Positions 48,592 to 59,688 of a stretch of DNA of 63,530 bases are shown piece after piece; position 1 is the first letter of the stretch, and every line of letters begins with the position of its first letter. Under the pieces are notes generated by a model. It was not told where the DNA came from. It ran no database searches and saw nothing but the letters and a program-made list of their open reading frames with translations. The translations under genes and the position numbers were made by a program. The DNA lies in NCBI GenBank assembly GCA_900112785.1, contig FONB01000020.1, positions 1 through 63,530 on the forward strand, written 5' to 3'. This stretch comes from Phytobacter palmae. GTDB taxonomy: Bacteria > Pseudomonadota > Gammaproteobacteria > Enterobacterales > Enterobacteriaceae.

Positions 48592-49953
48592 ATGTTTGAT
48601 AATTTAACCGATCGTTTGTCGCGCACCCTGCGCAATATCAGTGGTCGTGGACGCCTCACTGAAGACAACATTAAAGACACACTACGCGAAGTGCGTATGG
48701 CGCTGCTGGAGGCGGACGTCGCCTTGCCGGTCGTGCGTGATTTCATCAGCCGCGTAAAAGAAAAAGCGGTTGGTCATGAAGTGAATAAGAGCCTGACTCC
48801 CGGTCAGGAGTTCGTCAAAATCGTACGCAACGAACTGGTTGCGGCGATGGGTGAAGAGAACCAAAGCCTTAACCTGGCCGCTCAACCGCCAGCCGTTGTA
48901 TTGATGGCGGGCCTGCAGGGTGCAGGTAAAACCACCAGCGTGGGTAAACTGGGTAAGTTCCTGCGTGAAAAACACAAGAAGAAAGTGATGGTGGTTTCCG
49001 CAGACGTTTATCGCCCGGCGGCGATCAAACAACTGGAAACGCTTGCACAGCAAGTTGAAGTGGATTTCTTCCCGTCTGATGTCGCGCAAAAGCCGGTGGA
49101 TATCGTCAATGCCGCGCTGAAAGAAGCGAAGCTTAAATTCTACGACGTGCTGCTGGTGGATACCGCTGGTCGTCTGCACGTTGACGAAGCGATGATGGAC
49201 GAAATCAAGCAGGTACATGCCGCGATTAAACCGGTAGAAACCCTGTTTGTTGTTGATGCGATGACCGGTCAGGATGCGGCGAATACCGCCAAAGCGTTTA
49301 ACGAAGCGCTGCCGTTGACGGGGGTTATATTGACCAAAGTGGACGGTGACGCCCGTGGCGGTGCGGCGCTCTCCATTCGCCATATTACCGGCAAACCGAT
49401 CAAGTTCCTTGGTGTCGGCGAAAAGACCGAAGCGCTGGAGCCGTTCCACCCGGATCGTATTGCTTCGCGTATCCTCGGTATGGGCGACGTCCTGTCGCTG
49501 ATTGAAGATATCGAGAGCAAAGTTGACCGCGCCCAGGCCGAGAAGCTGGCCAGCAAACTGAAAAAAGGCGACGGTTTCGATCTGACCGACTTCCTGGAAC
49601 AGCTGCGTCAGATGAAAAACATGGGCGGTATGGCGAGCCTGATGGGCAAGCTGCCGGGCATGGGGCAGATTCCGGACAACGTGAAAGCGCAGATGGATGA
49701 CAAAGTGCTGGTGCGTATGGAAGCAATCATCAACTCGATGACCTTTAAAGAGCGCGCGAATCCTGAAATTATCAAAGGCTCCCGTAAGCGCCGTATTGCT
49801 GCAGGCTGTGGGATGCAGGTACAAGACGTAAACCGCCTTCTGAAACAGTTCGATGACATGCAACGCATGATGAAAAAGATGAAGAAGGGCGGTATGGCGA
49901 AGATGATGAGAAGTATGAAGGGGATGATGCCGCCAGGTTTTCCAGGTCGCTAA
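48592..49953 (+). CDS. ffh: Signal recognition particle protein Ffh
   Basis: 453 residues. N domain, G domain with GLQGAGKTT (about 105-113), VDTAGR and TKVDGDARGG, then the methionine-rich M domain (QRMMKKMKKGGMAKMMRSMKGMMPPGFPGR) that binds 4.5S RNA and signal sequences. Start at 48592 (MFDNLTDRLSRTL) with GGCGAGAGA upstream. Essential for cotranslational membrane targeting. Confidence 0.99.
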   Translation: MFDNLTDRLSRTLRNISGRGRLTEDNIKDTLREVRMALLEADVALPVVRDFISRVKEKAVGHEVNKSLTPGQEFVKIVRNELVAAMGEENQSLNLAAQPPAVVLMAGLQGAGKTTSVGKLGKFLREKHKKKVMVVSADVYRPAAIKQLETLAQQVEVDFFPSDVAQKPVDIVNAALKEAKLKFYDVLLVDTAGRLHVDEAMMDEIKQVHAAIKPVETLFVVDAMTGQDAANTAKAFNEALPLTGVILTKVDGDARGGAALSIRHITGKPIKFLGVGEKTEALEPFHPDRIASRILGMGDVLSLIEDIESKVDRAQAEKLASKLKKGDGFDLTDFLEQLRQMKNMGGMASLMGKLPGMGQIPDNVKAQMDDKVLVRMEAIINSMTFKERANPEIIKGSRKRRIAAGCGMQVQDVNRLLKQFDDMQRMMKKMKKGGMAKMMRSMKGMMPPGFPGR

Positions 49954-50454
<501 letters not shown>

Positions 50455-50472
50455 TCTGTCACGGTGGTCATG

Positions 50473-51021
50473 ATGAGCAAGCAACACGCCGCGCAGAGCC
50501 CTGTTAATCCTATCGTTCTGGGTAAACTGGGATCTTCTTACGGTATCCGTGGTTGGCTCAGAGTGTTTTCCTCCACCGAAGACGCCGAAAGCATTTTTGA
50601 CTATCAGCCATGGTTTATTGAACGGGCGGGTCAGTGGCAGAGCATTGAGCTGGAAAGCTGGCGCTACCACAATCAGGACATTGTCATCAAACTGAAAGGT
50701 GTAGATGACAGAGATGCAGCGAATCTGCTGACCAATTGCGAAATTGTCGTAGATTCATCGCAGTTGCCGGAACTGGAAGAGGGTGACTACTACTGGAAAG
50801 ACCTGATGGGCTGCCAGGTAGTGACCACCGAAGGTTATAGCCTCGGTAAAGTCATTGATATGATGGAAACCGGGTCGAATGACGTTCTCGTCATTAAGGC
50901 AAACCTGAAAGATGCATTTGGTGTCAAGGAGCGGTTGGTTCCGTTCCTCGATGGGCAGGTTATCAAGAAAGTCGATCTCGCTACTCAAACCATTGAAGTA
51001 GATTGGGATCCTGGTTTTTAA
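50473..51021 (+). CDS. rimM: 16S rRNA processing factor RimM
   Basis: 182 residues, the E. coli length. N-terminal RimM barrel ([19 protein letters not shown]) and PRC-barrel C-terminal part ([12 protein letters not shown]...[19 protein letters not shown]). It helps 30S head maturation and binds S19. In-frame ATGs at 50464 and 50470 exist; 50473 matches the family. Confidence 0.98.
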   Translation: MSKQHAAQSPVNPIVLGKLGSSYGIRGWLRVFSSTEDAESIFDYQPWFIERAGQWQSIELESWRYHNQDIVIKLKGVDDRDAANLLTNCEIVVDSSQLPELEEGDYYWKDLMGCQVVTTEGYSLGKVIDMMETGSNDVLVIKANLKDAFGVKERLVPFLDGQVIKKVDLATQTIEVDWDPGF

Positions 51022-51051
51022 ACCTCCGGATATACGGTAAAAGACGGCGCT

Positions 51052-51819
51052 ATGTGGATTGGCATAATTAGCCTGTTTCCTGAAATGTTCCGCGCGATTA
51101 CCGACTACGGGGTAACTGGCCGGGCAGTTAAAAATGGCCTGCTGAGCATCCAGAGCTGGAGTCCACGTGACTTTGCTCATGACCGACACCGTACCGTGGA
51201 CGATCGTCCCTACGGCGGCGGACCGGGGATGCTAATGATGGTGCAACCTTTACGGGACGCCATTCATGCAGCAAAAGATGCGGCCGGTGAAGGCGCAAAA
51301 GTGATTTATCTGTCACCTCAGGGGCGTAAGCTTGATCAGGCTGGCGTCAGCGAACTGGCAACGAATCAGAAACTGATTCTGGTGTGCGGGCGCTACGAAG
51401 GGATAGATGAGCGCGTAATCCAAACCGAGATTGACGAAGAATGGTCTATCGGCGATTACGTTCTCAGCGGTGGTGAGTTACCAGCCATGACGCTGATTGA
51501 TTCGGTCTCCCGGTTTATTCCGGGTGTGCTGGGACATGAAGCTTCGGCAACGGAAGATTCCTTTGCTGATGGATTACTGGACTGCCCACACTATACTCGA
51601 CCTGAGTTGTTAGAAGGGATGGAAGTACCGCCAGTATTACTGTCGGGAAATCATGCTGAGATACGTCGCTGGCGTTTGAAACAGTCGCTGGGCCGCACCT
51701 GGCTTAGAAGACCTGAACTTCTGGAAAACCTGGCTCTGACTGAAGAGCAAGCAAGGTTGCTGGCGGAGTTCAAAAAAGAACACGTACAACAGCAACATAA
51801 ACATGATGGGACGGCGTAA
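51052..51819 (+). CDS. trmD: tRNA (guanine-37-N1)-methyltransferase TrmD
   Basis: 255 residues, SPOUT knot enzyme. The AdoMet knot is visible in [13 protein letters not shown] and [16 protein letters not shown]; the start is [26 protein letters not shown]. It methylates G37 to prevent +1 frameshifting. Essential. Confidence 0.99.
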   Translation: MWIGIISLFPEMFRAITDYGVTGRAVKNGLLSIQSWSPRDFAHDRHRTVDDRPYGGGPGMLMMVQPLRDAIHAAKDAAGEGAKVIYLSPQGRKLDQAGVSELATNQKLILVCGRYEGIDERVIQTEIDEEWSIGDYVLSGGELPAMTLIDSVSRFIPGVLGHEASATEDSFADGLLDCPHYTRPELLEGMEVPPVLLSGNHAEIRRWRLKQSLGRTWLRRPELLENLALTEEQARLLAEFKKEHVQQQHKHDGTA

Positions 51820-51855
51820 GCCCCCGATATCAGTTTACCCAGGATAAGAGATTAA

Positions 51856-52206
<351 letters not shown>

Positions 52207-52230
52207 GATTCGCTTTCGCGACATCCTGTT

Positions 52231-52264
52231 AAAAAGGGCTGGCCTGTGGGCTGGCCCTTTTTTT
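52231..52264 (+). terminator. rplS operon terminator
   Basis: AAAAAGGGCTGGCC-TGTG-GGCTGGCCC followed by TTTTTTT. Confidence 0.93.
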
Positions 52265-52306
52265 ATGGTCTGCAGATGGCTAAAACAACGGCATTTACCT
52301 GACCGA

Positions 52307-52540
52307 CTATGAATGACGATGTTTATCCAGAATCTCAGCCGTTAAATCATGTCCTTGATCTTCTGCGTGTTCACTAACGGCAGATGCTTCATCGTCGAAA
52401 ACCTGCGCGGCCTCCATACAATAGAAAGTTGTTACCCCTGCACAATTGCCTTCCCTTCCTGGCATTTTCGCGCAGACATCAATTTGTGAGTTAATTTCTG
52501 CACGTACAGGAGTTCTGAGTACATGTATGTAATAAATTAT
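52307..52540 (-). pseudogene. yfiL: yfiL-like gene remnant
   Basis: An open minus-strand frame of 77 codons reads TPVRAEINSQIDVCAKMPG, then NCAGVTTFYCMEAAQVFDDEA and a charged tail ending HRHS. It looks coding (balanced residues, three Cys) but has no signal peptide or good start; the first ATG is internal (52465) without a ribosome site. Position and strand, divergent from aroF and after rplS, are those of the E. coli lipoprotein gene yfiL, so a copy without its 5' end is proposed. The yfiR-yfiN-yfiB genes are absent. Identity with YfiL is by context only. Confidence 0.45.
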
Positions 52541-52597
52541 TTACACTATTATGCCGATAAATGAGGGTTTAAATTGAAGTGTAAATATAAATGTACG
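52528..52597 (+). promoter_or_regulatory. TyrR boxes upstream of aroF
   Basis: TGTAATAAATTATTTACA (52528-52545) fits TGTAAA-N6-TTTACA with one mismatch; TGTAAATATAAATGTACG (52580-52597) is a weaker second box. A promoter follows: TTGAAT, 16-bp spacer, TATCTT near 52608-52635. TyrR with tyrosine represses aroF-tyrA in enterics. Confidence 0.8.
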
Positions 52598-52689
52598 TTT
52601 TTTGGATTGAATTCTTTACTGATTGTGGTATCTTGTCACCTCCTCACTGAGGAATAACTATCGCAAACGAGTCATACAGGATCACCATC

Positions 52690-53760
52690 ATGCAAAAAGA
52701 CGCGCTGAATAACGTACATATTACCGACGAACAAGTTCTGATTACTCCCGATCAACTGAAAGCCGCTTTCCCTTTGAGTATTGCTCAGGAAGCGCAGATC
52801 GCGCAGTCCCGTCAGACGATTTCCAGCATCATTGCCGGAGAAGATCCGCGTTTGTTAGTGGTTTGCGGTCCTTGCTCAATTCATGATCCAGAAACCGCGC
52901 TGGAATATGCTCGTCGATTTAAAGCACTTGCCGCAGAGGTCAGCGATAGCCTCTATCTGGTGATGCGCGTCTATTTTGAAAAACCCCGTACTACTGTTGG
53001 CTGGAAAGGGTTGATTAACGATCCCCATATGGATGGCTCGTTTGATGTTGAGGCAGGGCTGAAAATTGCTCGTCAGTTGCTGGTGGAACTGGTCAACATG
53101 GGGCTGCCGTTGGCAACCGAAGCGCTCGACCCGAATAGCCCGCAGTACCTGGGGGACCTGTTTAGCTGGTCCGCCATTGGCGCACGCACGACCGAGTCAC
53201 AAACCCACCGTGAAATGGCCTCCGGTTTGTCGATGCCAGTGGGCTTCAAAAACGGTACGGACGGTAGCCTGGCAACGGCGATTAATGCAATGCGTGCTGC
53301 AGCAATGCCGCACCGTTTTGTGGGTATTAACCAGGCCGGACAGGTCTGCCTGCTGCAAACACAAGGTAATCCTGATGGCCATGTGATTCTGCGCGGCGGT
53401 AAAGCGCCAAACTACAGCCCTGCTGATGTTGCTCAATGTGAAAAAGAGATGGAGCAGGCGGGACTCAAGCCTGCGCTGATGGTAGATTGCAGCCATGGCA
53501 ATTCGAATAAAGATTACCGCCGCCAGCCTGCTGTGGCTGAGTCGGTTGTTGCGCAGATCAAAGACGGAAACCGTTCAATCATTGGTTTGATGATTGAAAG
53601 TAATATCCACGAAGGCAATCAATCTTCCGAGCAGCCGCGTAGTGAAATGAAATATGGTGTATCCGTCACCGATGCTTGCATTAGCTGGGAAACCACTGAG
53701 GCGTTGCTGCGTGAAATCGGCAATGACTTGCGCAGTAGCCTTGCGGCACGTCTGGCTTAA
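52690..53760 (+). CDS. aroF: DAHP synthase, tyrosine-sensitive
   Basis: 356 residues, the AroF length. Conserved CGPCSIHDP and RVYFEKPRTTVGWKGLINDP. It makes DAHP from PEP and erythrose-4-phosphate, first step of the shikimate path, feedback inhibited by tyrosine. Operon with tyrA 9 bp downstream; TyrR boxes upstream. Confidence 0.98.
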   Translation: MQKDALNNVHITDEQVLITPDQLKAAFPLSIAQEAQIAQSRQTISSIIAGEDPRLLVVCGPCSIHDPETALEYARRFKALAAEVSDSLYLVMRVYFEKPRTTVGWKGLINDPHMDGSFDVEAGLKIARQLLVELVNMGLPLATEALDPNSPQYLGDLFSWSAIGARTTESQTHREMASGLSMPVGFKNGTDGSLATAINAMRAAAMPHRFVGINQAGQVCLLQTQGNPDGHVILRGGKAPNYSPADVAQCEKEMEQAGLKPALMVDCSHGNSNKDYRRQPAVAESVVAQIKDGNRSIIGLMIESNIHEGNQSSEQPRSEMKYGVSVTDACISWETTEALLREIGNDLRSSLAARLA

Positions 53761-53769
53761 GAGGGTGTT

Positions 53770-54891
53770 ATGGTTGCAGAGCTGACCGCATTACGCGATC
53801 AAATTGATGAAGTCGACAAAGCGTTACTGGAACTACTGGCTCGTCGGATGTCACTGGTTGCCGAAGTCGGCGAAGTAAAAAGTAAGTACGGTCTGCCGAT
53901 CTATGTTCCGGAACGCGAAGCCTCAATGCTGGCGTCTCGTCGTCAGGAAGCCGAAGCCCTGGGAGTGTCGCCGGATTTGATTGAGGATGTGCTGCGTCGC
54001 GTTATGCGGGAATCCTATTCCAGTGAAAACGATAAGGGGTTCAAAACCCTGTGTCCTTCACTGCGACCGGTAGTACTTGTTGGTGGTAACGGGCAAATGG
54101 GGCAGTTGTTTGCCAAAATGTTGACGCTATCAGGTTACCAGGTCCGTATTCTGGAAAAAGATGACTGGGCACAGGCGCAGAGTATCGTTGCTGATGCGGG
54201 GATGGTCATTGTGAGCGTCCCTATTCATATCACTGAAAAGGTTATAGCACAGTTACCGCCGTTACCGGACGATTGCATCCTTGTCGACCTGGCGTCAGTA
54301 AAAAGCGGTCCGTTGCAGGCGATGCTGGAAGCCCATAAAGGGCCTGTCGTCGGTTTGCACCCGATGTTTGGTCCTGACAGCGGTAGCCTGGCGAAACAGG
54401 TTGTCGTGTGGTGTGATGGTCGAAACCCGGATGCTTATCAGTGGTTCCTGGAACAAATTCAGGTATGGGGTGCGCGCTTGCACCGTATCAGCGCCGTAGA
54501 ACATGACCAGAATATGGCGTTTATTCAGGCGTTACGCCATTTTGCTACCTTTGCTTATGGGTTGCATCTGGCAGAAGAGAATGTTCAGCTTGAGCAGTTA
54601 CTGGCACTCTCGTCGCCTATTTATCGCCTTGAACTGGCGATGGTTGGCCGCTTGTTCGCGCAGGATCCGCAACTCTATGCCGATATTATTATGTCGTCGG
54701 AGAATAACCTGGCGCTTATCAAGCGCTACTATCAACGTTTCGGCGAGGCGATTAGTCTGCTGGAACACGGTGACAAGCAGGCATTTATTGACAGCTTCCG
54801 TAAGGTCGAGCACTGGTTCGGCGATTATGCTAAACGTTTCCAGAGTGAAAGCCGTGTCTTACTTCGCCAGGCGAATGACAGCCGCCAATAA
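53770..54891 (+). CDS. tyrA: Chorismate mutase / prephenate dehydrogenase
   Basis: 373 residues, the E. coli length. N-terminal AroQ mutase (about 1-90, [25 protein letters not shown]), then the NAD-binding dehydrogenase ([13 protein letters not shown] near residue 102). It converts chorismate via prephenate to 4-hydroxyphenylpyruvate for tyrosine. Second gene of the aroF-tyrA operon. Confidence 0.98.
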   Translation: MVAELTALRDQIDEVDKALLELLARRMSLVAEVGEVKSKYGLPIYVPEREASMLASRRQEAEALGVSPDLIEDVLRRVMRESYSSENDKGFKTLCPSLRPVVLVGGNGQMGQLFAKMLTLSGYQVRILEKDDWAQAQSIVADAGMVIVSVPIHITEKVIAQLPPLPDDCILVDLASVKSGPLQAMLEAHKGPVVGLHPMFGPDSGSLAKQVVVWCDGRNPDAYQWFLEQIQVWGARLHRISAVEHDQNMAFIQALRHFATFAYGLHLAEENVQLEQLLALSSPIYRLELAMVGRLFAQDPQLYADIIMSSENNLALIKRYYQRFGEAISLLEHGDKQAFIDSFRKVEHWFGDYAKRFQSESRVLLRQANDSRQ

Positions 54892-54920
54892 ATAAAAAGC
54901 CGTTTATACTGAAAAGCCAG

Positions 54921-54945
54921 TGGTATACCGCTGGCTTTTTTCTTT
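54921..54945 (+). terminator. aroF-tyrA terminator
   Basis: AAAGCCAGTGGTATACCGCTGGCTTTTTTC, a clean stem-loop with T-tail 30 bp after tyrA. Confidence 0.92.
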
Positions 54946-54958
54946 GTAAGGGACAGAT

Positions 54959-55831
54959 ATGGCTGAACCGCAACTGCTGTTTGATTATACCGGCCACCTG
55001 CCGGAATGCCCGACATGGAGTGAAGAGGAGCAGGCGCTCTGGTGGGCCGATATTCTTGAAGGTGAGATCCATCGCTACCATCCTGCCACCGGTGAACATA
55101 CGGTGCTTTGTTTTCCCGAGGAGGTTGGTTGCTTTGCATTGAGAGAGAAGGGCGGTTTTATTGTCGCGATGCGTAACGCTATCTGGCTCGCCGATAAGCG
55201 AGGGCTACTGGTACAGAAAGTGTGTGATAACCCGTCAAACCCGCAACTGGCGCGCTTTAACGACGGTGGTACCGATCACCTTGGTCGTTTCTATGCGGGA
55301 ACATTCTGGGGACCGGGCGATTACAACGGTGCGCTACTGATGCGTATTGATAATGATCTTAAACCCACTGTCATCCAGTGTGATATCCAGGGCCATAACG
55401 GTCTTGCGTTCAGCCACGACAAACAATGGATGTTTACCTCTGATACACCAAATGGAGTTATCTATCGAACGCCGCTCAATGAGCAGGGGGAGCCTGGTGC
55501 GCGTGAAGTCTTCCGGCGTTTTCAACCCGGTGAAGGGATCCCTGACGGTGCGGCAATGGATGTTGAAGGCTGTTACTGGAGTGCTATGTTTGATGGCTGG
55601 CGCATTGCACGATATTCGCCGCGGGGAGAGCAACTGGCGGAGTATCGTCTGCCGGTACGCTGCCCGACAATGGTCTGCTTTGGCGGAGTCGATATGAAAA
55701 CGCTTTTTATTACGACCACACGGGAGAATATGGATGCGCAGGAGGTAGCGGATTATCCTCTTTCGGGGGCGATCTTCACCCTGCCGGTGGAAGTGGCAGG
55801 AATGAAGAAATCACCCTTTATAGAGCGTTAA
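54959..55831 (+). CDS. SMP-30/gluconolactonase-family protein
   Basis: 290 residues. Six-bladed propeller with metal ligands visible: E16 (GHLPECP), Asn in ARFNDGG, Asn in GHNGLAFS, and Asp in IPDGAAMD. Family members hydrolyse sugar lactones with a divalent metal. It stands between tyrA and pheA, an interval with no such gene in E. coli, and its stop overlaps the convergent pheA stop by 4 bp. It starts 13 bp after the tyrA terminator and could be partly read through. Substrate unknown. Confidence 0.88.
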   Translation: MAEPQLLFDYTGHLPECPTWSEEEQALWWADILEGEIHRYHPATGEHTVLCFPEEVGCFALREKGGFIVAMRNAIWLADKRGLLVQKVCDNPSNPQLARFNDGGTDHLGRFYAGTFWGPGDYNGALLMRIDNDLKPTVIQCDIQGHNGLAFSHDKQWMFTSDTPNGVIYRTPLNEQGEPGAREVFRRFQPGEGIPDGAAMDVEGCYWSAMFDGWRIARYSPRGEQLAEYRLPVRCPTMVCFGGVDMKTLFITTTRENMDAQEVADYPLSGAIFTLPVEVAGMKKSPFIER

Positions 55832-56988
55832 GCCGGATCGACGGGCACGACGTTTTCGCTTGGATAACAGCCCAGAACCTTAAGCGAGCGAGTAATAGAT
55901 GTCAGCTCGCGAAGGGCCTTTTGCACATCTAAAGCGTGTAAGTTCGCCTGAATATCCAGGTAGAACATCTCTTCCCATGGGTTGCCGTGAATCGGTCGCG
56001 ATTCGAGTTTGGTCATGATCAGGTTGTGATTACGCAGCACCAGTAATGCTTCAACCAGCGCACCGGCTTGTTGGCCGGTTGCAATCAGTAATGTGGTCTT
56101 GGCCGGGACCTGATCGGAGACATCAATCGCTTTACGGGCGAGTACCACAAAGCGAGTGATATTCTGCGTTTGGTTTGCCAGATTGCGCTCCAGTACCTGT
56201 AATCCATACAGCGCACCACCGGCTTCATTACCCAACGCGGCCACGTGCGGGGAGTTTTCCTGCGCCACGCGCTCCATAGCGGAAGAGGTGCTTTCGCAGT
56301 ATTCAATTTTCCAGTGCGGATAGCGATTTAAAAACTGGCTACATTGCTGGAAAGGTTGCGGGTGACTGTAAACGGTCTTGATTTTATCCAGATCGGTTGA
56401 GCCGGAGACCAGTACGCAGTGGTCAATTGGCACCGTCAGTTCACCCACAATCGACAGGCTGGTGTGCTGAAGCAAATCGTAAACGTCATTTATTGCACCG
56501 GAACTGGTGTTCTCCAGCGGCACGACGGCGTAATCAGCCTGACCGGTTTCAACCTGATTAAAGATATCGTGAAATTTAAGGCAGCCGCTCTCAATAAAAT
56601 GCTCGAAATGACGAGCAGCGTACTGGCGCGCAGCAAGATGGGAGTACGAACCTTTCGGGCCGAGGAATGCGATTCGGGCTGAATGTGGATTAATTTTGTT
56701 TAGATGCTGCTGAAGTAGTGCCTGCTGGGTAAGAACGGAATCTTCAATAATGAGCTGGAACAGGCGAGTAATGTAATGGGCGTCGAGATGATGCGTTTTA
56801 CCTAGCTGAATGAGGCGTTCCAGCAGGTCGCGTTCGCGATCAATGTCCCGTACGGGACGGTGTGAAGCCAGTTTAGCTTTGCCCACTTCGACTGCCAGTT
56901 GACGCCGCTCGGCTAACAGGGAAAGTAACTGCTCATCCAGGGCGCTTATTTTTACACGTAAATCCAGTAAAGGGTTATCCGCTGTCAT
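55828..56988 (-). CDS. pheA: Chorismate mutase / prephenate dehydratase
   Basis: 386 residues, the E. coli length. AroQ mutase domain (1-100), prephenate dehydratase ([14 protein letters not shown] onward), C-terminal ACT domain with [18 protein letters not shown] that binds phenylalanine for feedback inhibition. Controlled by the pheL attenuator upstream. Confidence 0.98.
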   Translation of the reverse strand: MTADNPLLDLRVKISALDEQLLSLLAERRQLAVEVGKAKLASHRPVRDIDRERDLLERLIQLGKTHHLDAHYITRLFQLIIEDSVLTQQALLQQHLNKINPHSARIAFLGPKGSYSHLAARQYAARHFEHFIESGCLKFHDIFNQVETGQADYAVVPLENTSSGAINDVYDLLQHTSLSIVGELTVPIDHCVLVSGSTDLDKIKTVYSHPQPFQQCSQFLNRYPHWKIEYCESTSSAMERVAQENSPHVAALGNEAGGALYGLQVLERNLANQTQNITRFVVLARKAIDVSDQVPAKTTLLIATGQQAGALVEALLVLRNHNLIMTKLESRPIHGNPWEEMFYLDIQANLHALDVQKALRELTSITRSLKVLGCYPSENVVPVDPA

Positions 56989-57012
56989 GTTGTTGCCTTA
57001 ATTGTTATCAAT

Positions 57013-57041
57013 AAAAAAGGCCTCCCGGAGTGGGAGGCCTT
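57013..57041 (-). terminator. pheA attenuator
   Basis: AAGGCCTCCCACTCCGGGAGGCCTT on the minus strand followed by TTTTATT. An alternative pairing partner (GGGAGGCGATTC, about 57076-57087) lies right after pheL, giving the classic terminator/antiterminator switch. Confidence 0.93.
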
Positions 57042-57087
57042 GTTGTTCGTCTTCGCATTCTTTATCACAAAACGAATCGCCTCCCGG

Positions 57088-57135
57088 TCAGGGGAAGGTA
57101 AAAAAGAATGCGAAGAAGAACGGAACATATTTCAT
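57088..57135 (-). CDS. pheL: pheA leader peptide
   Basis: 15 codons reading MKYVPFFFAFFFTFP, with seven phenylalanines. When charged tRNA-Phe is scarce, the ribosome stalls here and the attenuator does not form. It differs from the E. coli peptide only near the start (KHI to KYV). Confidence 0.97.
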   Translation of the reverse strand: MKYVPFFFAFFFTFP

Positions 57136-57192
57136 GAAAATTTCCTTTTGAGTGTCAGACTAAAGTACCCGTACTGTTTTCTCTCTGTCAAT

Positions 57193-57219
57193 AAAAAACG
57201 CGCCCGAAGGCGCGTTGCT
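57193..57219 (-). terminator. raiA terminator
   Basis: AACGCGCCTTCGGGCGCGTT on the minus strand followed by TTTTATTG. Confidence 0.92.
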
Positions 57220-57240
57220 GATTAACTCAATACTGTAAGG

Positions 57241-57621
<381 letters not shown>

Positions 57622-57796
57622 CTAATGTCAAAATGTGTGATTTAAATCACATTATTTTGTCACTTTTTGTCAAGGGCAATGTTTTGTGAGGCAGGACAGG
57701 AAGAGGGCAAATATTACTTGTCGAAGTCCGGATTACCCGTCATAGTTGATAGGATGACTTGAAGCTAAACCGCTTCAGCTCTGCCTTTCAGGCATA

Positions 57797-57826
57797 AAAA
57801 ACGGCAGCTCGTGGCTGCCGTTTTGC
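57797..57826 (-). terminator. bamD terminator
   Basis: AAAACGGCAGCCACGAGCTG type stem (CGGCAGC/GCTGCCG) followed on the minus strand by TTTTTTATG. Confidence 0.88.
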
Positions 57827-57839
57827 GTTTTAGAATGAC

Positions 57840-58577
57840 TCAACTGCTTTGACCGTTGCTGGCAATAATTTTTGCCACTTTGTCGGCCTGAGCGGTCATC
57901 TGCATTTCACGGTATGCATTTTCCATCAGCGGAAGCGCATCGCGCGTTGCTTTGGTATCCGGGAAGTCACGCATCATACCTTCAACACGATTGACCACTG
58001 CGACCCATGCACCGCGCTTAGTGTAGTACTCAGCAACAGAGTATTCATACTTCGCAAGGCGGTCTTTCAGGAAAACCAGACGTTTGGTTGCATCAGTAAC
58101 GTATTGACTACGTGGGTAGCCACGAACCAATTTAGAGAAATCTTTAAATGCTTCACGCGCATGTTGCGGATCGCGATCGCTGCGATCAACGCCAAAGAAA
58201 CCCTGCAACGCGCTGTCATCTAACGCCATGTTAGTAAGACCACGCATATACATGACATAATCAATGTTAGGATGGGTTGGGTTCAGGCGTATAAAACGGT
58301 CGATTGCGGCTTGAGCCAGCGGGAGATCGGCATTTTTGTAATAAGCGTAGATCAGATCCAGCTGCACCTGCTGTGAGTAAGGTCCGAACGGATAACGGTT
58401 ATCCAACGCTTCCAGTTGCGTTATGGCTGCCTTCCAGTTACCGTCTTGCAGTTTTTGCTGGGCAGTCGCGTAGATTTCATTTGGCGGATTATCAGGCACC
58501 ACTTCCTTTGAACCGGAGCAACCCGCCAAAGCCAGGCTCAACGTGGCGGCTGCCACCAGATATTTCATGCGCGTCAT
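57840..58577 (-). CDS. bamD: Outer-membrane assembly lipoprotein BamD
   Basis: 245 residues with lipobox LAGC (Cys20) and five TPR-like repeats (e.g. [35 protein letters not shown]). Essential BAM subunit that binds substrate beta-signals and BamA. Divergent from rluD, as in E. coli. Confidence 0.99.
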   Translation of the reverse strand: MTRMKYLVAAATLSLALAGCSGSKEVVPDNPPNEIYATAQQKLQDGNWKAAITQLEALDNRYPFGPYSQQVQLDLIYAYYKNADLPLAQAAIDRFIRLNPTHPNIDYVMYMRGLTNMALDDSALQGFFGVDRSDRDPQHAREAFKDFSKLVRGYPRSQYVTDATKRLVFLKDRLAKYEYSVAEYYTKRGAWVAVVNRVEGMMRDFPDTKATRDALPLMENAYREMQMTAQADKVAKIIASNGQSS

Positions 58578-58707
58578 GACGATTAGACTTTCCTCAGAAT
58601 GTGTATGCGGGAGATTGTCTTTCCTGCTCCCGACTAAGACCAGCTACAATAGCACACTATATTAAACGGCAAAGCCGTAAAACCCAACGTTAACGAAGAA
58701 GCTGTAT

Positions 58708-59688
58708 ATGGCACAACGAGTACAACTCACCGCAACGGTTACCGAAAATCAACTCGGTCAACGCTTAGATCAGGCTTTGGCCGAATTGTTCCCGGATTAT
58801 TCACGTTCGCGCATAAAAGAATGGATTCTTGACCAGAAAGTACTGGTCAACGGCAAAATGTGTGACAAGCCCAAAGAAAAAGTATTGGGTGGAGAAAGCG
58901 TTGCTATTAACGCTGAGATTGAAGAAGAGGCGCGTTTCGAACCGCAGGATATCCCGCTTAATATTGTCTATGAAGATGACGACATTATTGTTATCAACAA
59001 ACCGCGCGATTTAGTGGTTCACCCGGGGGCCGGTAACCCGGACGGGACGGTACTTAATGCGTTATTGCATTATTATCCTCCTATCGCTGATGTTCCGCGC
59101 GCCGGGATTGTTCACCGTCTGGACAAAGACACGACCGGTCTGATGGTGGTGGCAAAAACAGTTCCGGCACAGACGCGCCTGGTGGAATCTTTGCAACTGC
59201 GTGAGATTACCCGTGAATATGAAGCGGTGGCGATTGGTCACATGACATCGGGGGGCACGGTTGAAGAACCTATTAGTCGCCACCCGACCAAACGTACGCA
59301 TATGTCTGTACACCCGATGGGTAAACCGGCTGTGACGCACTACCGCATTATGGAACATTTCCGTATTCATACGCGCCTGCGTTTGCGTCTGGAAACGGGG
59401 CGTACCCACCAAATCCGCGTTCATATGGCACACATCACGCATCCGCTGGTAGGTGATCAACTCTACGGCGGTCGTCCACGTCCGCCGAAAGGCGCATCGG
59501 ACGAATTTATTGCTGCGCTGCGTAAGTTCGACAGACAAGCGCTGCATGCAACGATGTTACGTCTCTACCATCCGATCACCGGCATTGAGATGGAATGGCA
59601 TGCGCCAATCCCTCAGGACATGATCGATCTGATTGATGCCATGCGTGCCGACTTCGAAACCCATAAGGATGATGTGGCCTGGTTATGA
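58708..59688 (+). CDS. rluD: 23S rRNA pseudouridine synthase RluD
   Basis: 326 residues. S4 RNA-binding domain at the start (LDQALAELFPDYSRSRIKEWI), catalytic motif HRLDKDTTGLMV (Asp near 139), and RTHQIRVHMAHITHPLVGDQLYG. It makes pseudouridine 1911, 1915 and 1917 of helix 69. Overlaps pgeF by 4 bp (ATGA). Confidence 0.98.
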   Translation: MAQRVQLTATVTENQLGQRLDQALAELFPDYSRSRIKEWILDQKVLVNGKMCDKPKEKVLGGESVAINAEIEEEARFEPQDIPLNIVYEDDDIIVINKPRDLVVHPGAGNPDGTVLNALLHYYPPIADVPRAGIVHRLDKDTTGLMVVAKTVPAQTRLVESLQLREITREYEAVAIGHMTSGGTVEEPISRHPTKRTHMSVHPMGKPAVTHYRIMEHFRIHTRLRLRLETGRTHQIRVHMAHITHPLVGDQLYGGRPRPPKGASDEFIAALRKFDRQALHATMLRLYHPITGIEMEWHAPIPQDMIDLIDAMRADFETHKDDVAWL

